Source of the DNA: Curtobacterium sp. UNCCL20
GTDB lineage: Bacteria > Actinomycetota > Actinomycetes > Actinomycetales > Microbacteriaceae
Length of the DNA: 64,000 bases
Direction of reading: 5' to 3'
NCBI RefSeq assembly: GCF_900101675.1
Contig: NZ_FNKG01000002.1
Span: 515,005-579,004 of the forward strand
Below the pieces are notes generated by a model. It was not told the origin of the DNA, made no database searches, and saw only the letters and a list, made by a program, of their open reading frames with translations. The stretch's first letter is position 1; the number at the start of each line of letters is the position of its first letter. Below are positions 1-8,100 of this stretch, piece after piece. A program made the position numbers and the translations under genes.

Positions 1-738
1 GCGCACGGCGACGTCGGCGTGACGGTCGAACCGGTAGCCGACCCCGCGCACGGTCCGGACGATCTCCTCGAACGCGCCGAGCTTCGAGCGGAGGCGGCGG
101 ACGTGCACGTCGATCGTGCGCTCGTTCGGCGTCTCGTCCTCACCGTCGGACCACAGGCCGTCGATGATGGCGGAGCGGTCGACCGTCTGCCCCTCGCGGA
201 GCACGAGGAACTGCAGGAGCTCGAACTCCTTGTAGGTCAGCGGAGCGGCTTCGCCGTCGAGCGTCACGCGCTTCCGGGAGATGTCGATGACGACCCCGGT
301 CTCCTCGGGCTCGGGCTTCTCGGCCTGCTTGCGAGCCGCCACCGCGGAACGGTCCTGCAGTGCGAGGCGGACGACGTCGACGTCACGGCCGCCGGAGCCC
401 TCGGCCGCCACGGCGACGGCTGCGTAGGTCTCCGATGAGGGGACGAGCTGTGCGGTGAGGGCCTTCAGCTGCTCGACCACGGCGGCGAGCGTCGTCCCCG
501 CCGCCAGGGCCTTGGCCTCGTCGATCCCGACGTAGAGGGCGAACCCGCGGGCCTCGGTCCCCTCGGGCAGGGCGCGGTTCCGCTGCGGGGCGACGACCGG
601 GCTGGTCGGGACGCTACTCGTCGCGGGCGGGGCGGCCGGCTGACGGCGCGGACGGATCGGCGTCACGGTGCCGAGGTCGGTCGGGGCCGGGGTGGCGGTG
701 CGGAGGGCGGTGCGGGGCTGAGCGATGGTGAGCGACAT
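1..738 (-). CDS. Winged-helix (OmpR-type) transcriptional regulator, C-terminus cut by window edge
   Basis: The gene reads leftward from an ATG at 738, with GGAGAA six bases upstream, and runs open to the edge, so only its last residues are missing. Roughly the last 95 visible residues form an OmpR/PhoB-type winged helix: LTYKEFELLQFL, then the recognition-helix signature ERTIDVHVRRLRSKLG and RTVRGVGYRFDR. The first ~150 residues contain no receiver domain; they are Pro/Thr/Ala-rich followed by a predicted helical part (KALAAGTTLAAVVEQLKAL). It is therefore a stand-alone DNA-binding protein, not a classical response regulator. Targets are unknown. The next recognisable promoter upstream lies about 370 bases away (1108-1137) and would place a micro-ORF in its leader. 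Confidence 0.8.
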   Translation of the reverse strand, partial: MSLTIAQPRTALRTATPAPTDLGTVTPIRPRRQPAAPPATSSVPTSPVVAPQRNRALPEGTEARGFALYVGIDEAKALAAGTTLAAVVEQLKALTAQLVPSSETYAAVAVAAEGSGGRDVDVVRLALQDRSAVAARKQAEKPEPEETGVVIDISRKRVTLDGEAAPLTYKEFELLQFLVLREGQTVDRSAIIDGLWSDGEDETPNERTIDVHVRRLRSKLGAFEEIVRTVRGVGYRFDRHADVAVR

Positions 739-981
739 GGCGGTTCTCCGGGCGATGTGGCTGCGGTGCGGGGGTGGCACAGCAGCCCGTGTCGAATGCG
801 TCGGCCCGGGTACGGCGAGAGCCGTTGTGCCCTGCGGTCCTGCTGCGGACCGGGGCTGACCCGGGGGTACGGGGGACGGACCTCGTGACGTGGTGCGTGT
901 CGTCGACGTGGTCGTCACCCGGGGATCACGCTCGCGCGACGGGGGTGGTGTCGCGGGGGATCCGGCTGGAACGGGTGCCGG

Positions 982-1101
982 TCAGGCACACATTCGACAA
1001 CGCATGACGGCCATGGCCGGCATCATCGTGCCGGCGGTCCCCACTGCCCCTGAGGAGGAGCACGCCTCGGAGAGGACGCGGGTGGACACGGTTGCAGTCA
1101 T
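982..1101 (-). CDS. Possible leaderless 39-residue micro-ORF rich in Met/Cys
   Basis: A small reading frame begins six bases after the -10 element of a good promoter (TTGACA, 18 bp, GATACT), so a transcript would start at or within a base or two of its ATG and need no ribosome-binding site. It encodes 39 residues, with one central cysteine and a C-terminal MRCRMCA. It resembles no family I know. It precedes the winged-helix gene at 738 on the same strand and could be a regulatory upstream ORF or an accident of a high-GC sequence. The rest of 739-1233 shows no other gene; 739-981 contains nothing I can name. Confidence 0.3.
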   Translation of the reverse strand: MTATVSTRVLSEACSSSGAVGTAGTMMPAMAVMRCRMCA

Positions 1102-1107
1102 GGGATG

Positions 1108-1137
1108 AGTATCGGCGGTATACCAAGGCCGTGTCAA
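1108..1137 (-). promoter_or_regulatory. Sigma-70-type promoter: TTGACA, 18 bp, GATACT
   Basis: Reading leftward, the perfect -35 hexamer TTGACA occupies 1137-1132 and GATACT 1113-1108, an 18-bp spacing. It points at the micro-ORF (start 1101) and the winged-helix gene (start 738). This is one of the strongest-looking promoters in the window. Confidence 0.6.
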
Positions 1138-1176
1138 CCGTCCGCGCGGACGGTGTGGCAGTGCGCACGGGAAACG

Positions 1177-1216
1177 GACGGGAGGCGCGGTGCCAGCCGG
1201 CACCGCGCCTCCCGTC
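1177..1216 (-). terminator. Palindrome/terminator after upp, member of the GGAGGCGCGG repeat family
   Basis: Two perfect 18-base arms (1177-1194 and 1199-1216) enclose the 4-base loop AGCC. It lies 18 bases beyond the upp stop codon and has no clear U-tract. The core GGAGGCGCGGTGCCAGC is repeated nearly unchanged at 17648-17683. Confidence 0.65.
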
Positions 1217-1233
1217 GCCGCAGGTGGTCGCGT

Positions 1234-1869
1234 CTACTCGGCGAGCCCGTAGAGCCGGTCGCCGGCGTCGCCGAGGCCCGGGACGATGTAGCCGTTCTCG
1301 TCGAGCTTCTCGTCGAGGGCACCGAGGACGATCGAGACGTTGCGGTCGCCGACGGCAGCCTCGACGGCGGCGAGACCCTCGGGCGCGCCGAGGATGCAGA
1401 CGCAGGTCACTTCCTCGGCGCCGCGGTCGAACAGGAAGTCGATGGCCGCCGCCAGGGTGCCGCCGGTCGCGAGCATCGGGTCGAGGACGAAGCACTGCCG
1501 GCCGGAGAGGTCGTCGGGCAGGCGCTCGGCGTAGGTCTGCGGCTCGAGCGTCTCCTCGTTGCGGGCCATGCCGAGGAAGCCGACCTCGGCCGTGGGGACG
1601 AGCTTGACCATGCCCTCGAGCATGCCGAGCCCGGCGCGGAGGATCGGGACGACGAGCGGCCGGGGCTTCGCGATCGAGACGCCCATGGTGTGGGCCACCG
1701 GCGTGTCGATGGGGGTGGCGGTGACGCGCACGTTGCGGGTCGCTTCGTACGCCAGCAGCGTGACGAGCTCTTCGGTGAGGGCTCGGAACGTCGGGGACGG
1801 CGTCGTACGGTCGCGGAGCACCGAGAGCTTGTGGGTGATGAGCGGGTGGTCGGCGACGTGGACTCGCAT
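1234..1869 (-). CDS. upp: Uracil phosphoribosyltransferase
   Basis: This cytosolic pyrimidine-salvage enzyme makes UMP from uracil and PRPP. The 211-residue length matches the family. The PRPP-binding motif [11 protein letters not shown] is at residues 128-138, and the uracil-binding C-terminal segment [12 protein letters not shown] is at about 194-205. The ATG at 1869 gives the standard N-terminus ([15 protein letters not shown]). It is transcribed away from tadA across a 39-base gap and ends just before a strong palindrome. Nothing is unusual. Confidence 0.97.
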   Translation of the reverse strand: MRVHVADHPLITHKLSVLRDRTTPSPTFRALTEELVTLLAYEATRNVRVTATPIDTPVAHTMGVSIAKPRPLVVPILRAGLGMLEGMVKLVPTAEVGFLGMARNEETLEPQTYAERLPDDLSGRQCFVLDPMLATGGTLAAAIDFLFDRGAEEVTCVCILGAPEGLAAVEAAVGDRNVSIVLGALDEKLDENGYIVPGLGDAGDRLYGLAE

Positions 1870-1908
1870 AGGTTGGAGCCTACCGTGCGTGCAGAGCCTG
1901 GAGGTCCC

Positions 1909-2376
1909 GTGGAGTCACCCGCCGCCCGACCGTTCGTCCCGGCGATGGAACGCGCGCTCGAGGAAGCCCGGGCGTGCCTGGTGACCGGGGACGTCCCCGT
2001 CGGCGCCGTCGTGCTCGACCGCGACGGCACGGTGGTCGCCGTCGGGCGGAACGAACGCGAGGCCCGCCAGGACCCGACTGCACATGCCGAGGTCCTCGCC
2101 CTCCGCGCGGCCGCGGCGGCGACGGGGGACTGGCACCTCGAGGAACACACGCTCGTCGTCACGCTCGAGCCGTGCCCGATGTGCGCGGGGGCGATCACGG
2201 CGGCCCGGGTCCCGCGGATCGTGTTCGGCGCGTGGGACCCGAAGGCCGGGGCGACCGGCAGTGTCTACGACATCGCCCGCGACCGCCGGCTGCCGCACCG
2301 CTCGGAGGTCATCGCGGGCGTGCTCGAGGCACCGTGCGCGGCACTCCTCGACGCGTTCTTCGCCGAACGCCGCTGA
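1909..2376 (+). CDS. tadA: tRNA-specific adenosine deaminase (A34 to inosine)
   Basis: The product deaminates the wobble adenosine of tRNA-Arg(ACG) to inosine. The cytidine-deaminase zinc site is complete: HAE at residues 59-61 (proton-shuttle Glu) and PCPMC at 88-92. The start is the GTG at 1909, preceded five bases upstream by GGAGG, giving 155 residues, the usual TadA size; earlier in-frame starts would run into upp. It is divergent from upp with only 39 bases between the two starts. Confidence 0.93.
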   Translation: MESPAARPFVPAMERALEEARACLVTGDVPVGAVVLDRDGTVVAVGRNEREARQDPTAHAEVLALRAAAAATGDWHLEEHTLVVTLEPCPMCAGAITAARVPRIVFGAWDPKAGATGSVYDIARDRRLPHRSEVIAGVLEAPCAALLDAFFAERR

Positions 2377-2404
2377 GGGGCACCGTGGTCCCGCGTGCTC
2401 GTGG

Positions 2405-2782
2405 TCAGCTCCAGAGCACCGCGATGAACACGTTCACGATCGCGAGGGCCCCGGCCGAGTGGAAGAACGGCAGCGCGGCCTTGGCCGTCGCGGTCCCGGC
2501 GTCCGCACGCTTCTGACGTGCCCGGGCGACGAACGCCAGGACGAGGGCGACCGCCGCGATGACGAGCTTCACGCCGAGCTTCGCGTGGTTCGCGCCGCCG
2601 TCGTGGGTAGCGTCGATGATGCCCATCATCCCCAGGCCGGTGACGAGCTGCACGATGAGCCCGGTGATCGGCCAGGAGGTCTGGAACCCGCCCTTCCGGC
2701 GGACCTGCACGAGGAAGGCGCCGATGACGGCCGCGAGACCGAGGAAGTGCAGGATGAGCAGGACGTTGAAGAACACCGACAT
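2405..2782 (-). CDS. Small integral membrane protein, unknown function
   Basis: A 125-residue protein with four hydrophobic stretches (about residues 5-25, 38-58, 70-88 and 105-123) and short charged loops (QVRRKGG, ARARQKRADAG). I do not recognise a catalytic motif. It lies downstream of the cation diffusion facilitator on the same strand, separated by 107 bases that contain a 16-base palindrome (2870-2885), so co-transcription is uncertain. Confidence 0.75.
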   Translation of the reverse strand: MSVFFNVLLILHFLGLAAVIGAFLVQVRRKGGFQTSWPITGLIVQLVTGLGMMGIIDATHDGGANHAKLGVKLVIAAVALVLAFVARARQKRADAGTATAKAALPFFHSAGALAIVNVFIAVLWS

Positions 2783-2889
2783 GTGACCATCGTGGATGAC
2801 CGGTCGGGACCGCCGCCAGCAAGGCAGCCCTTACCGGTCGCCGGTCGCGGTGCGCCCGGTCACCGAGTACCGCCCGGCCGGGCGGGCGC

Positions 2890-3846
2890 TCAGTCGGCGG
2901 CGCGGATGACGATCGCCTCGGTCGGCGGACGCGGCCCGGTGCGGAGGACGTCGGGCTCGACGTAGATCACCCGGGCGATCGGCACGGCCGTCCGGACCCG
3001 GTGCTCGACGGTGTCGATGCCGGCGGCCACGTCCCCGAGGCGTCGGTCGCCGTCGACCGCGACCTTCACGCCCACCATGAGCTCGTCCGGCCCGAGGTAG
3101 AGGGTCTTGATGTGGATGATCGAGTCGACCTCCGGGCCGTCGAGCACCGCGTGCTTGATGCGTTCGACGTCCGCTGCGGTGGCACCCTCGCCGACGAGCA
3201 GGCTCTTCGTCTCGATGCCGAGCACCACCGCGACGGCGATGAGGAGTGCGGCGATGAGGATCGTGCCGATCGCGTCGAACAGCCCGTTGCCGGTGATCGC
3301 GGTCAGGCCGACGCCGAAGAGCGCGAACACGAGGCCGAGGAGGGCGGCGGTGTCCTCGAGCATGACGACGGGCAGCTCGGGCGCCTTGGCCCGGCGGACG
3401 AACTGCACCCAGCTCTGCCGGCCCTTCTGCGGGCGTGCCTCGTTCAGGGCGGTGCGCAGCGAGAAGCCCTCGAGGCCGATCGCGATCACGAGGACCACGA
3501 GCGGCAGCCACCAGTTCTCGAGCGGGTGCGGGTGGCTGAGCTTCTCGATGCCCTCGTACAGCGAGAACACGCCGCCGACGGAGAACAGGATGATCGAGAC
3601 GACGAAGGCGTAGACGTAGCGCTCGCGGCCGTAGCCGAACGGGTGCTCCTCGTCCGCCGCACGCCTGGCCCGGCGCCCGCCGAGCAGCAGGAGCAGCTGG
3701 TTCGCCGAGTCCGCCAGGGAGTGCACGCCCTCGGCGAGCATCGACGCCGAACCGCTGATCGCCGCCGCGATGAACTTCACGATGGCGATGCCGACGTTGG
3801 CACCCAGTGCGGCGAAGATGGCCTTGGTGCCTCCGGAAGCGCTCAC
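2890..3846 (-). CDS. Cation diffusion facilitator family transporter
   Basis: This inner-membrane metal/proton antiporter expels divalent cations such as Zn, Co, Fe or Mn. Family marks are the TM2 metal site EGVHSLADSANQ (residues ~39-50) and the HPFGYGRERY motif after it, further TM segments, then a soluble C-terminal domain starting near residue 210. At 318 residues the length is standard. The start is a GTG at 3846 with GAAGGGA upstream. The HxxxD type of TM2 site does not settle the metal. A downstream membrane protein lies on the same strand. Confidence 0.9.
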   Translation of the reverse strand: MSASGGTKAIFAALGANVGIAIVKFIAAAISGSASMLAEGVHSLADSANQLLLLLGGRRARRAADEEHPFGYGRERYVYAFVVSIILFSVGGVFSLYEGIEKLSHPHPLENWWLPLVVLVIAIGLEGFSLRTALNEARPQKGRQSWVQFVRRAKAPELPVVMLEDTAALLGLVFALFGVGLTAITGNGLFDAIGTILIAALLIAVAVVLGIETKSLLVGEGATAADVERIKHAVLDGPEVDSIIHIKTLYLGPDELMVGVKVAVDGDRRLGDVAAGIDTVEHRVRTAVPIARVIYVEPDVLRTGPRPPTEAIVIRAAD

Positions 3847-3910
3847 AGATGTCCCTTCTCGCTGACCTGCGCTCCGATCCTAGGCTCGCGGGCTGGATAG
3901 GGTCGGGAGC

Positions 3911-4741
3911 ATGACGATCGAACTGCCCCGCACCGCCCTGCTCGGCGTCGGCTCCATGTCCGGCGCGGTCCTCGACGGGCTCCTCGCGGCCGGCCTCGAC
4001 CCGGCGACGGTCACGCTCACGACGAAGTCCGAGCAGTCCGCCGCCGCGCACCGCGAGCGCGGGCTCGACGCGACGGCGAGCGACACCGACGCCGACGCGA
4101 ACCGTGCGGCCGTGCGCGGTGCCGGTCTCGTCGTGCTCGGTGTGAAGCCGTACGCGATCGGGGACCTGCTCGACGAGGTCGCAGCCGACCTCGAGCCCGG
4201 AGCCGTCGTGGTGAGCGTCGCGGTGGGCACGACGATCGCGAGCATGGAGGCGAAGGTCCCGACCGGCGTCCGCGTCGTCCGCGCGCTCCCGAACACGCCG
4301 ATCGGCGTCGGACACGGCGTCACGGGCATCAGCGCCGGGCCGTCGGCCGACGCCGAGGCCGTCGCGGTGGCGTCGTCGGTGTTCGCCGCCGCGGGGACCG
4401 TCATCGAGGTGCCGGAGGCGCAGCTCGACGCGCTCTCCGCCGTCTCCGGCTCCGGTCCCGCCTACGTGTTCCTGCTCGTCGAGGAGTGGCAGCGCGCGGC
4501 CGAGTCGCTCGGGTTCACCCACGACCAGGCAGCGGCGATGGTGCAGGGGACCCTGCGCGGCGCGGTCGAGCTGCTCGCGGCGTCCGGCCGGGAGCCGTCG
4601 GACCTCCGTCGCGCGGTCACCAGCCCGAATGGCACCACCGAGCGGGCCGTCGCTGTGCTGCAGGACGCCGACCTCGAGGGCACCTTCGAGCGCGCGTCGC
4701 GCGCTGCGATCGCGCGTGCCGAGGAGCTGGCCGCGTCCTAG
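3911..4741 (+). CDS. proC: Pyrroline-5-carboxylate reductase
   Basis: Catalyses the last step of proline synthesis, reducing pyrroline-5-carboxylate with NAD(P)H. The N-terminal Rossmann motif GVGSMSGAVLDGLLAAG and the C-terminal helical dimerisation part with the substrate-site SGSGPAYVFLLVE (about residues 179-191) are intact, and 276 residues is typical. A -10-like TAGGGT (3898-3903) ends seven bases before the ATG, suggesting a leaderless or very short-leader mRNA. As in mycobacteria, proC sits near a small HTH gene and the bS22 gene, here with the Ktr system inserted between. Confidence 0.95.
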   Translation: MTIELPRTALLGVGSMSGAVLDGLLAAGLDPATVTLTTKSEQSAAAHRERGLDATASDTDADANRAAVRGAGLVVLGVKPYAIGDLLDEVAADLEPGAVVVSVAVGTTIASMEAKVPTGVRVVRALPNTPIGVGHGVTGISAGPSADAEAVAVASSVFAAAGTVIEVPEAQLDALSAVSGSGPAYVFLLVEEWQRAAESLGFTHDQAAAMVQGTLRGAVELLAASGREPSDLRRAVTSPNGTTERAVAVLQDADLEGTFERASRAAIARAEELAAS

Positions 4742-4773
4742 CGGACCGGCTGGAGGTCGACGCAGCGACCAGG

Positions 4774-4823
4774 GGACGGCCCGGAGGAACGGGGCGGGCC
4801 CGCACCGTGCCTCCAGGCCGTCC
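4774..4823. terminator. Bidirectional hairpin between proC and ktrA
   Basis: Arms of 14 bases (4774-4787 and 4810-4823) pair with a single mismatch across a 22-base loop, in the gap between two convergent genes. The right arm contains GCCTCCAGGCC, a word seen in many intergenic hairpins of this window. Confidence 0.5.
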
Positions 4824-4828
4824 TGTGC

Positions 4829-5521
4829 TCACTCCAGGGCCGCGAACCGTTCCAGATCGCCCTCGGTCCCCGAGACGATGATCACGTCGTCCTGCCCGAT
4901 CACGCTCTCCGGTGTGGCGGGCACGAAGGCCTTGCCGGGGGTCTTGATGCCGAGCACCGTGAGCCCGAAGCGCGTCCGGATGACGGTGGTGGCGAGGTCC
5001 TTGCCGCGCACCGACGCAGGCGGGAACATCTTCACGACCGCGAAGTCGTCGTCGAACTCGATGAAGTCGAGCATCCGGCCGGAGACCAGGTGCGCGGTCC
5101 GCTCGCCGGCCTCACGCTCGGGGTAGACGACGTGGTTCGCGCCGATGCGCGACAGGATCGTGCCGTGCGACCGGCTGATCGCCTTCGCCCAGATCTGCGG
5201 GATGCCGAGGTCGACGAGGTTCGCCGTGATGAGCACGCTCGACTCGAGGTCGCTGCCGGTCCCGACGACGGCGATGGGGAAGTCCTGCGCACCGATCTGG
5301 CGGAGCGCGTCGATGTCGGTGGCATCGGCCTGCACCGCATGGGTGACCCGGTCCGACCACTTCTGCACGAGCCCGGCGTCGGTGTCGACGACCAGCACCT
5401 CGCGGTCCTGGCGTTCGAGCTGTCCGGCGGTGGCGGCGCCGAAGCGGCCGAGACCGATGACGAGCACCGGAGCGTCGTGGCTGACGGCACCGAGCGGGTG
5501 CGGACGGTTGCGGTCAGCCAA
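4829..5521 (-). CDS. Potassium uptake regulator, RCK/TrkA family (KtrA-like)
   Basis: The 230-residue cytosolic gating ring subunit of a Ktr-type K+ channel. The RCK-N Rossmann fold opens with VLVIGLGRFGAATAGQLE (GxGxxG) and the acidic VVDTDAG at the end of beta-2; an RCK-C domain follows from about residue 145. It overlaps the end of the membrane subunit by eight bases (stop of ktrB at 5514, start of ktrA at 5521), so the two are translationally coupled. A single RCK pair, not two, makes it KtrA-like more than TrkA-like. Confidence 0.9.
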   Translation of the reverse strand: MADRNRPHPLGAVSHDAPVLVIGLGRFGAATAGQLERQDREVLVVDTDAGLVQKWSDRVTHAVQADATDIDALRQIGAQDFPIAVVGTGSDLESSVLITANLVDLGIPQIWAKAISRSHGTILSRIGANHVVYPEREAGERTAHLVSGRMLDFIEFDDDFAVVKMFPPASVRGKDLATTVIRTRFGLTVLGIKTPGKAFVPATPESVIGQDDVIIVSGTEGDLERFAALE

Positions 5522-6947
5522 CGATCGGCCTCTCCTCGGGACGGCGGAACAGTTGCCGGCTCTGGCTGGCGGCCAGTGCTGCGGCGATGGTCACTGTACC
5601 GACCCGGCCGAGGAACATGGTCGCGGCGAGCACGTACTTGCCGGACTCGGGCAGGTCCGCGGAGACCCCGGAGGACAGACCGCAGGTGGCGAACGCGGAG
5701 ATGACCTCGAACAGCACGCGGTCGAGGGACTCGTGCGTGATCTGCAGGAGCACGATCGTCGCGACCGCCACGATCGTCGCGCCCCACAGCACGACGGCGA
5801 CCGCGACGCGGAGCACGTCGCTCGGGATGCGACGACCGAACGCCTCCATGCTCTGCCGCCCGCGAGCCTCGGCGACGGCGGCGAGGAACAGCACCGCGAG
5901 GGTCGTGACCTTGATGCCGCCCGCGGTCGAAGCGGAACCGCCGCCGATGAACATGAGCATGTCCGTGACGAGCAGGCTGGAGCCGTTCAGCTGGTCGAAG
6001 TCGACGAGCGAGAAGCCGCCGGACCGGGTCATCGTCGACAGGAAGAGCGCCTGGAACGCCGTCCGGCCCGCCCCTTCCTCGCCGAACGTCGTCGGGTTGG
6101 AGGCCTCGAGCGCGATGTAGACGATCGCGCCGCCGAGGAGCAGGACCGCGCTCGTCGCCAGCGTGAGCTTCACGTGGATCGGCCAGCGGCGCGGGGTGCG
6201 GAGCTGCTTCGTCAGGGCTCGGATCACCGGGAAGCCGATCGAGCCCGCGACGACGCCCACCATGAGCAGGGACAGGAACCAGTAGTCGTGCGCGAAGGGG
6301 GTGAGGCCGGCGGCGTTCGGCGCGAAGCCGGTGTTCGTGAACGCCATCGCCGCGTAGTAGAACGAGTCGCCGACCGCCGTCCAGAAGGGCATCCCGGCGA
6401 TGAGCACCGACGGCAGCAGGAGGAGGCCGAGGACGATCTCGATCGACAGGGTGCTCACCGCGACGGTCGCGAGCAGGGTGCCGACCTCACCGAGCCGGAC
6501 GGCCTGGCCCTCGGGGACGGCGCCGTGGTGCGTCCGCAGGGGGTTCGAGTCGCCGGCTGCCATGAGCTTCGCGCGGAGACCGAGCTTCCTGGTGACGAAG
6601 AGCCCGAGGATCGAGGCGAAGGTCAGGACACCGACGGCACCGATCTGCGTGCCGATCACGACGAGGGTCTTGCCGAACACCGACCAGTGGGTCGCCATGT
6701 CCACGGTGGAGAGCCCGGTGACGCAGACCACCGAGGCCGCGGTGAACAGTGCGTCGGCGAAGTGCGTCGACCGCCCGTCCGCAGCAGCCCACGGGGTCAT
6801 GAACAGGCTCGTGAAGACGAAGACGAGCGCCACGAAGACGATGATCGCCAGCCGCGACGGCGACGAGCGGAGCGCGGTGCCGAGACGGGACGGTCGTCGG
6901 CGGGTCGCGCCGGCCACGCGGGACGGCGGCTCGTGCCGGTCGAGCAT
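5514..6947 (-). CDS. Potassium transporter membrane subunit, TrkH/KtrB family
   Basis: The K+-translocating subunit of a Ktr system. The four P-loop repeats of the family are visible, with filter-like segments VVCVTGLSTV, MAFTNTGFAPN, TMTRSGGFSL and FATCGLSSGV. The chosen start is the ATG at 6947 (477 residues, GGAGG six bases upstream), since the reading frame stays open further upstream but without transporter sequence. A charged N-terminal tail of about 40 residues precedes TM1. It is followed directly by the overlapping regulatory subunit and is divergent from an ArsR-type gene. Confidence 0.92.
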   Translation of the reverse strand: MLDRHEPPSRVAGATRRRPSRLGTALRSSPSRLAIIVFVALVFVFTSLFMTPWAAADGRSTHFADALFTAASVVCVTGLSTVDMATHWSVFGKTLVVIGTQIGAVGVLTFASILGLFVTRKLGLRAKLMAAGDSNPLRTHHGAVPEGQAVRLGEVGTLLATVAVSTLSIEIVLGLLLLPSVLIAGMPFWTAVGDSFYYAAMAFTNTGFAPNAAGLTPFAHDYWFLSLLMVGVVAGSIGFPVIRALTKQLRTPRRWPIHVKLTLATSAVLLLGGAIVYIALEASNPTTFGEEGAGRTAFQALFLSTMTRSGGFSLVDFDQLNGSSLLVTDMLMFIGGGSASTAGGIKVTTLAVLFLAAVAEARGRQSMEAFGRRIPSDVLRVAVAVVLWGATIVAVATIVLLQITHESLDRVLFEVISAFATCGLSSGVSADLPESGKYVLAATMFLGRVGTVTIAAALAASQSRQLFRRPEERPIVG

Positions 6948-7019
6948 CGTATGCCTCCGGGGACATGGGCGGGACGGTTCGTCATGGTACATCCGTGACG
7001 CCCCGGCTAGCCTTGCCCC

Positions 7020-7535
7020 ATGGCCGACATCTTCAGCGTCGTGGCGGACCCCACCAGGCGTGAACTGCTCGGGGCGCTCCTGTCCGCGTACGGATCGGAC
7101 GTGACCGGCGGCGAACTCAGCGTCGGCCAGCTGGTGGAGCGGCTCGGCGTCAGCCAGCCCACCGTCTCGAAGCACCTCCGCGTCCTGCGTGACATCGGCC
7201 TCGTGACCAGCCGCGAAGAGGGCCAGCACCGCTACTACCGGCTCGACCCGGAGCCCCTCGTCGGCATCGAGGAGTGGGTCGTGCCGTTCACCGGGGCGGT
7301 CGACGCGGACGGCACCCCGGCGACCACCGCGTGGACGATGGACGGCCAGCCGGTGTCGATCCGACGGAACGGTGTGGCGGGCAAGGCCACGGTCGAGGTC
7401 GGCACCGAACTCGGCCGGGTGATGGCCGAAGCGTCGTACCGTGCGACCGCTGCGCTGTCCGGTGCACAGCAGGGCTGGGAGCGGGTCGTCGACCGCAGCC
7501 GCAAGCGCTTCACGCGGCCGCGCGACGAGGACTGA
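7020..7535 (+). CDS. ArsR-type winged-helix transcriptional regulator
   Basis: A 171-residue protein whose first ~85 residues form an ArsR winged helix: the N-terminal ADPTRRELLGAL, recognition region LGVSQPTVSKHLRVLRDIGLV and wing REEGQHRYYRLD. No metal-binding cysteines are present, so it is unlikely to be a metal sensor. The C-terminal half lacks recognisable motifs and ends with basic residues. A TAGCCT -10 hexamer (7008-7013) stands six bases before the ATG, indicating leaderless expression. It is divergent from the Ktr genes; control of them is possible but not shown. Confidence 0.85.
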   Translation: MADIFSVVADPTRRELLGALLSAYGSDVTGGELSVGQLVERLGVSQPTVSKHLRVLRDIGLVTSREEGQHRYYRLDPEPLVGIEEWVVPFTGAVDADGTPATTAWTMDGQPVSIRRNGVAGKATVEVGTELGRVMAEASYRATAALSGAQQGWERVVDRSRKRFTRPRDED

Positions 7536-7543
7536 GGCCGTTC

Positions 7544-7572
7544 TGGACACCGGTCTCAGCGGCCCCTACAGT
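7544..7572 (+). promoter_or_regulatory. Promoter of the small HTH gene: TGGACA, 17 bp, TACAGT
   Basis: A -35 TGGACA at 7544-7549 and -10 TACAGT at 7567-7572 with optimal 17-bp spacing, 43 bases before the ATG at 7616. The leader contains the purine-rich GAAGGCGGA near the start codon. Confidence 0.6.
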
Positions 7573-7615
7573 TACCAGTGACCACACAGGTCACACCAAT
7601 TCCCGAAGGCGGACC

Positions 7616-7810
7616 ATGACCGGCAGTTTCGACGACGTGCGCTTCCTCACCGTCGCTGAGGTCGCCGAGATGATGCGCGTCTCCAAGATGACCGTCTACC
7701 GCATGGTCCACGCGGGAGAACTCCCCGCCATCCGCTTCGGCCGGTCCTTCCGCGTCCCGGAGTCCGCCGTCGCGGACGTCCTGCGCGGGGGCATCGCCGA
7801 CGTCGGCTAG
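7616..7810 (+). CDS. Excisionase-family helix-turn-helix protein (Rv0500A-like)
   Basis: A 64-residue MerR/excisionase-fold DNA-binding protein: FLTVAEVAEMMRVSKMTVYRM, followed by the wing IRFGRSFRVPESAV. Despite the family name it is no phage remnant: in mycobacteria a gene of this type sits between proC and the gene for the 33-residue ribosomal protein bS22, and here it again directly precedes bS22. Its own promoter is at 7544-7572. The function is unknown; the conserved pairing suggests a housekeeping regulatory role. Confidence 0.88.
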   Translation: MTGSFDDVRFLTVAEVAEMMRVSKMTVYRMVHAGELPAIRFGRSFRVPESAVADVLRGGIADVG

Positions 7811-7830
7811 GCACGCCCGAACCGGCGCGT

Positions 7831-7859
7831 TCGACATCGCATCAGCGCTCCGCTAGACT
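7831..7859 (+). promoter_or_regulatory. Promoter of the bS22 gene: TCGACA, 17 bp, TAGACT
   Basis: -35 TCGACA at 7831-7836 and -10 TAGACT at 7854-7859, 17-bp spacer, about 70 bases before the bS22 ATG. The leader carries a U-rich TTGTTTTT stretch. Confidence 0.6.
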
Positions 7860-7929
7860 CGGGGCGGTTGTTTTTCCGCGGTCTCGTTGGCCCGGTGTCC
7901 ACACAACATCAGTCCGAGTGAGGTCCGAC

Positions 7930-8028
7930 ATGGGTTCTGTCATCAAGAAGCGCCGCAAGCGCATGGCGAAGAAGAAGCACCGCAAGCTCCTTCGCAAGAC
8001 GCGCCACCAGCGTCGCAACAAGAAGTAA
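7930..8028 (+). CDS. Ribosomal protein bS22 (32 residues, AURKAIP1/COX24-like)
   Basis: A tiny, extremely basic protein starting MGSVIKKRRKRMAKKKHRKL and ending RHQRRNKK. It matches the small-subunit protein bS22 found in mycobacterial ribosome structures (Rv0500B type, about 33 residues) and the family of mitochondrial COX24/AURKAIP1. It has its own promoter (7831-7859) and terminator (8048-8069), as befits an abundant product. It is often missed by gene callers because of its size. Confidence 0.93.
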   Translation: MGSVIKKRRKRMAKKKHRKLLRKTRHQRRNKK

Positions 8029-8047
8029 GTCCTACGACTTGCCGCTG

Positions 8048-8069
8048 AAGCCCCGGTTCGCCGGGGCTT
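8048..8069 (+). terminator. Rho-independent terminator after bS22
   Basis: A nine-base stem AAGCCCCGG / CCGGGGCTT with a TTCG tetraloop, followed by TCGCATTT. It lies 19 bases beyond the bS22 stop. Confidence 0.8.
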
Positions 8070-8100
8070 TCGCATTTAACGGGGCGGTTATGGTTGTGCC

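Noticed and set aside
5145..6998. 617-codon plus-strand open frame opposite ktrAB
   Set aside because: Antisense shadow of KtrB typical of high-GC coding DNA; composition is Arg/Gly/Glu/His-rich and without motifs, while the minus strand encodes a recognisable channel.
7616..7810. Phage excisionase
   Set aside because: The fold is excisionase-like, but its position before the bS22 gene is a conserved actinobacterial arrangement and no phage genes are near.
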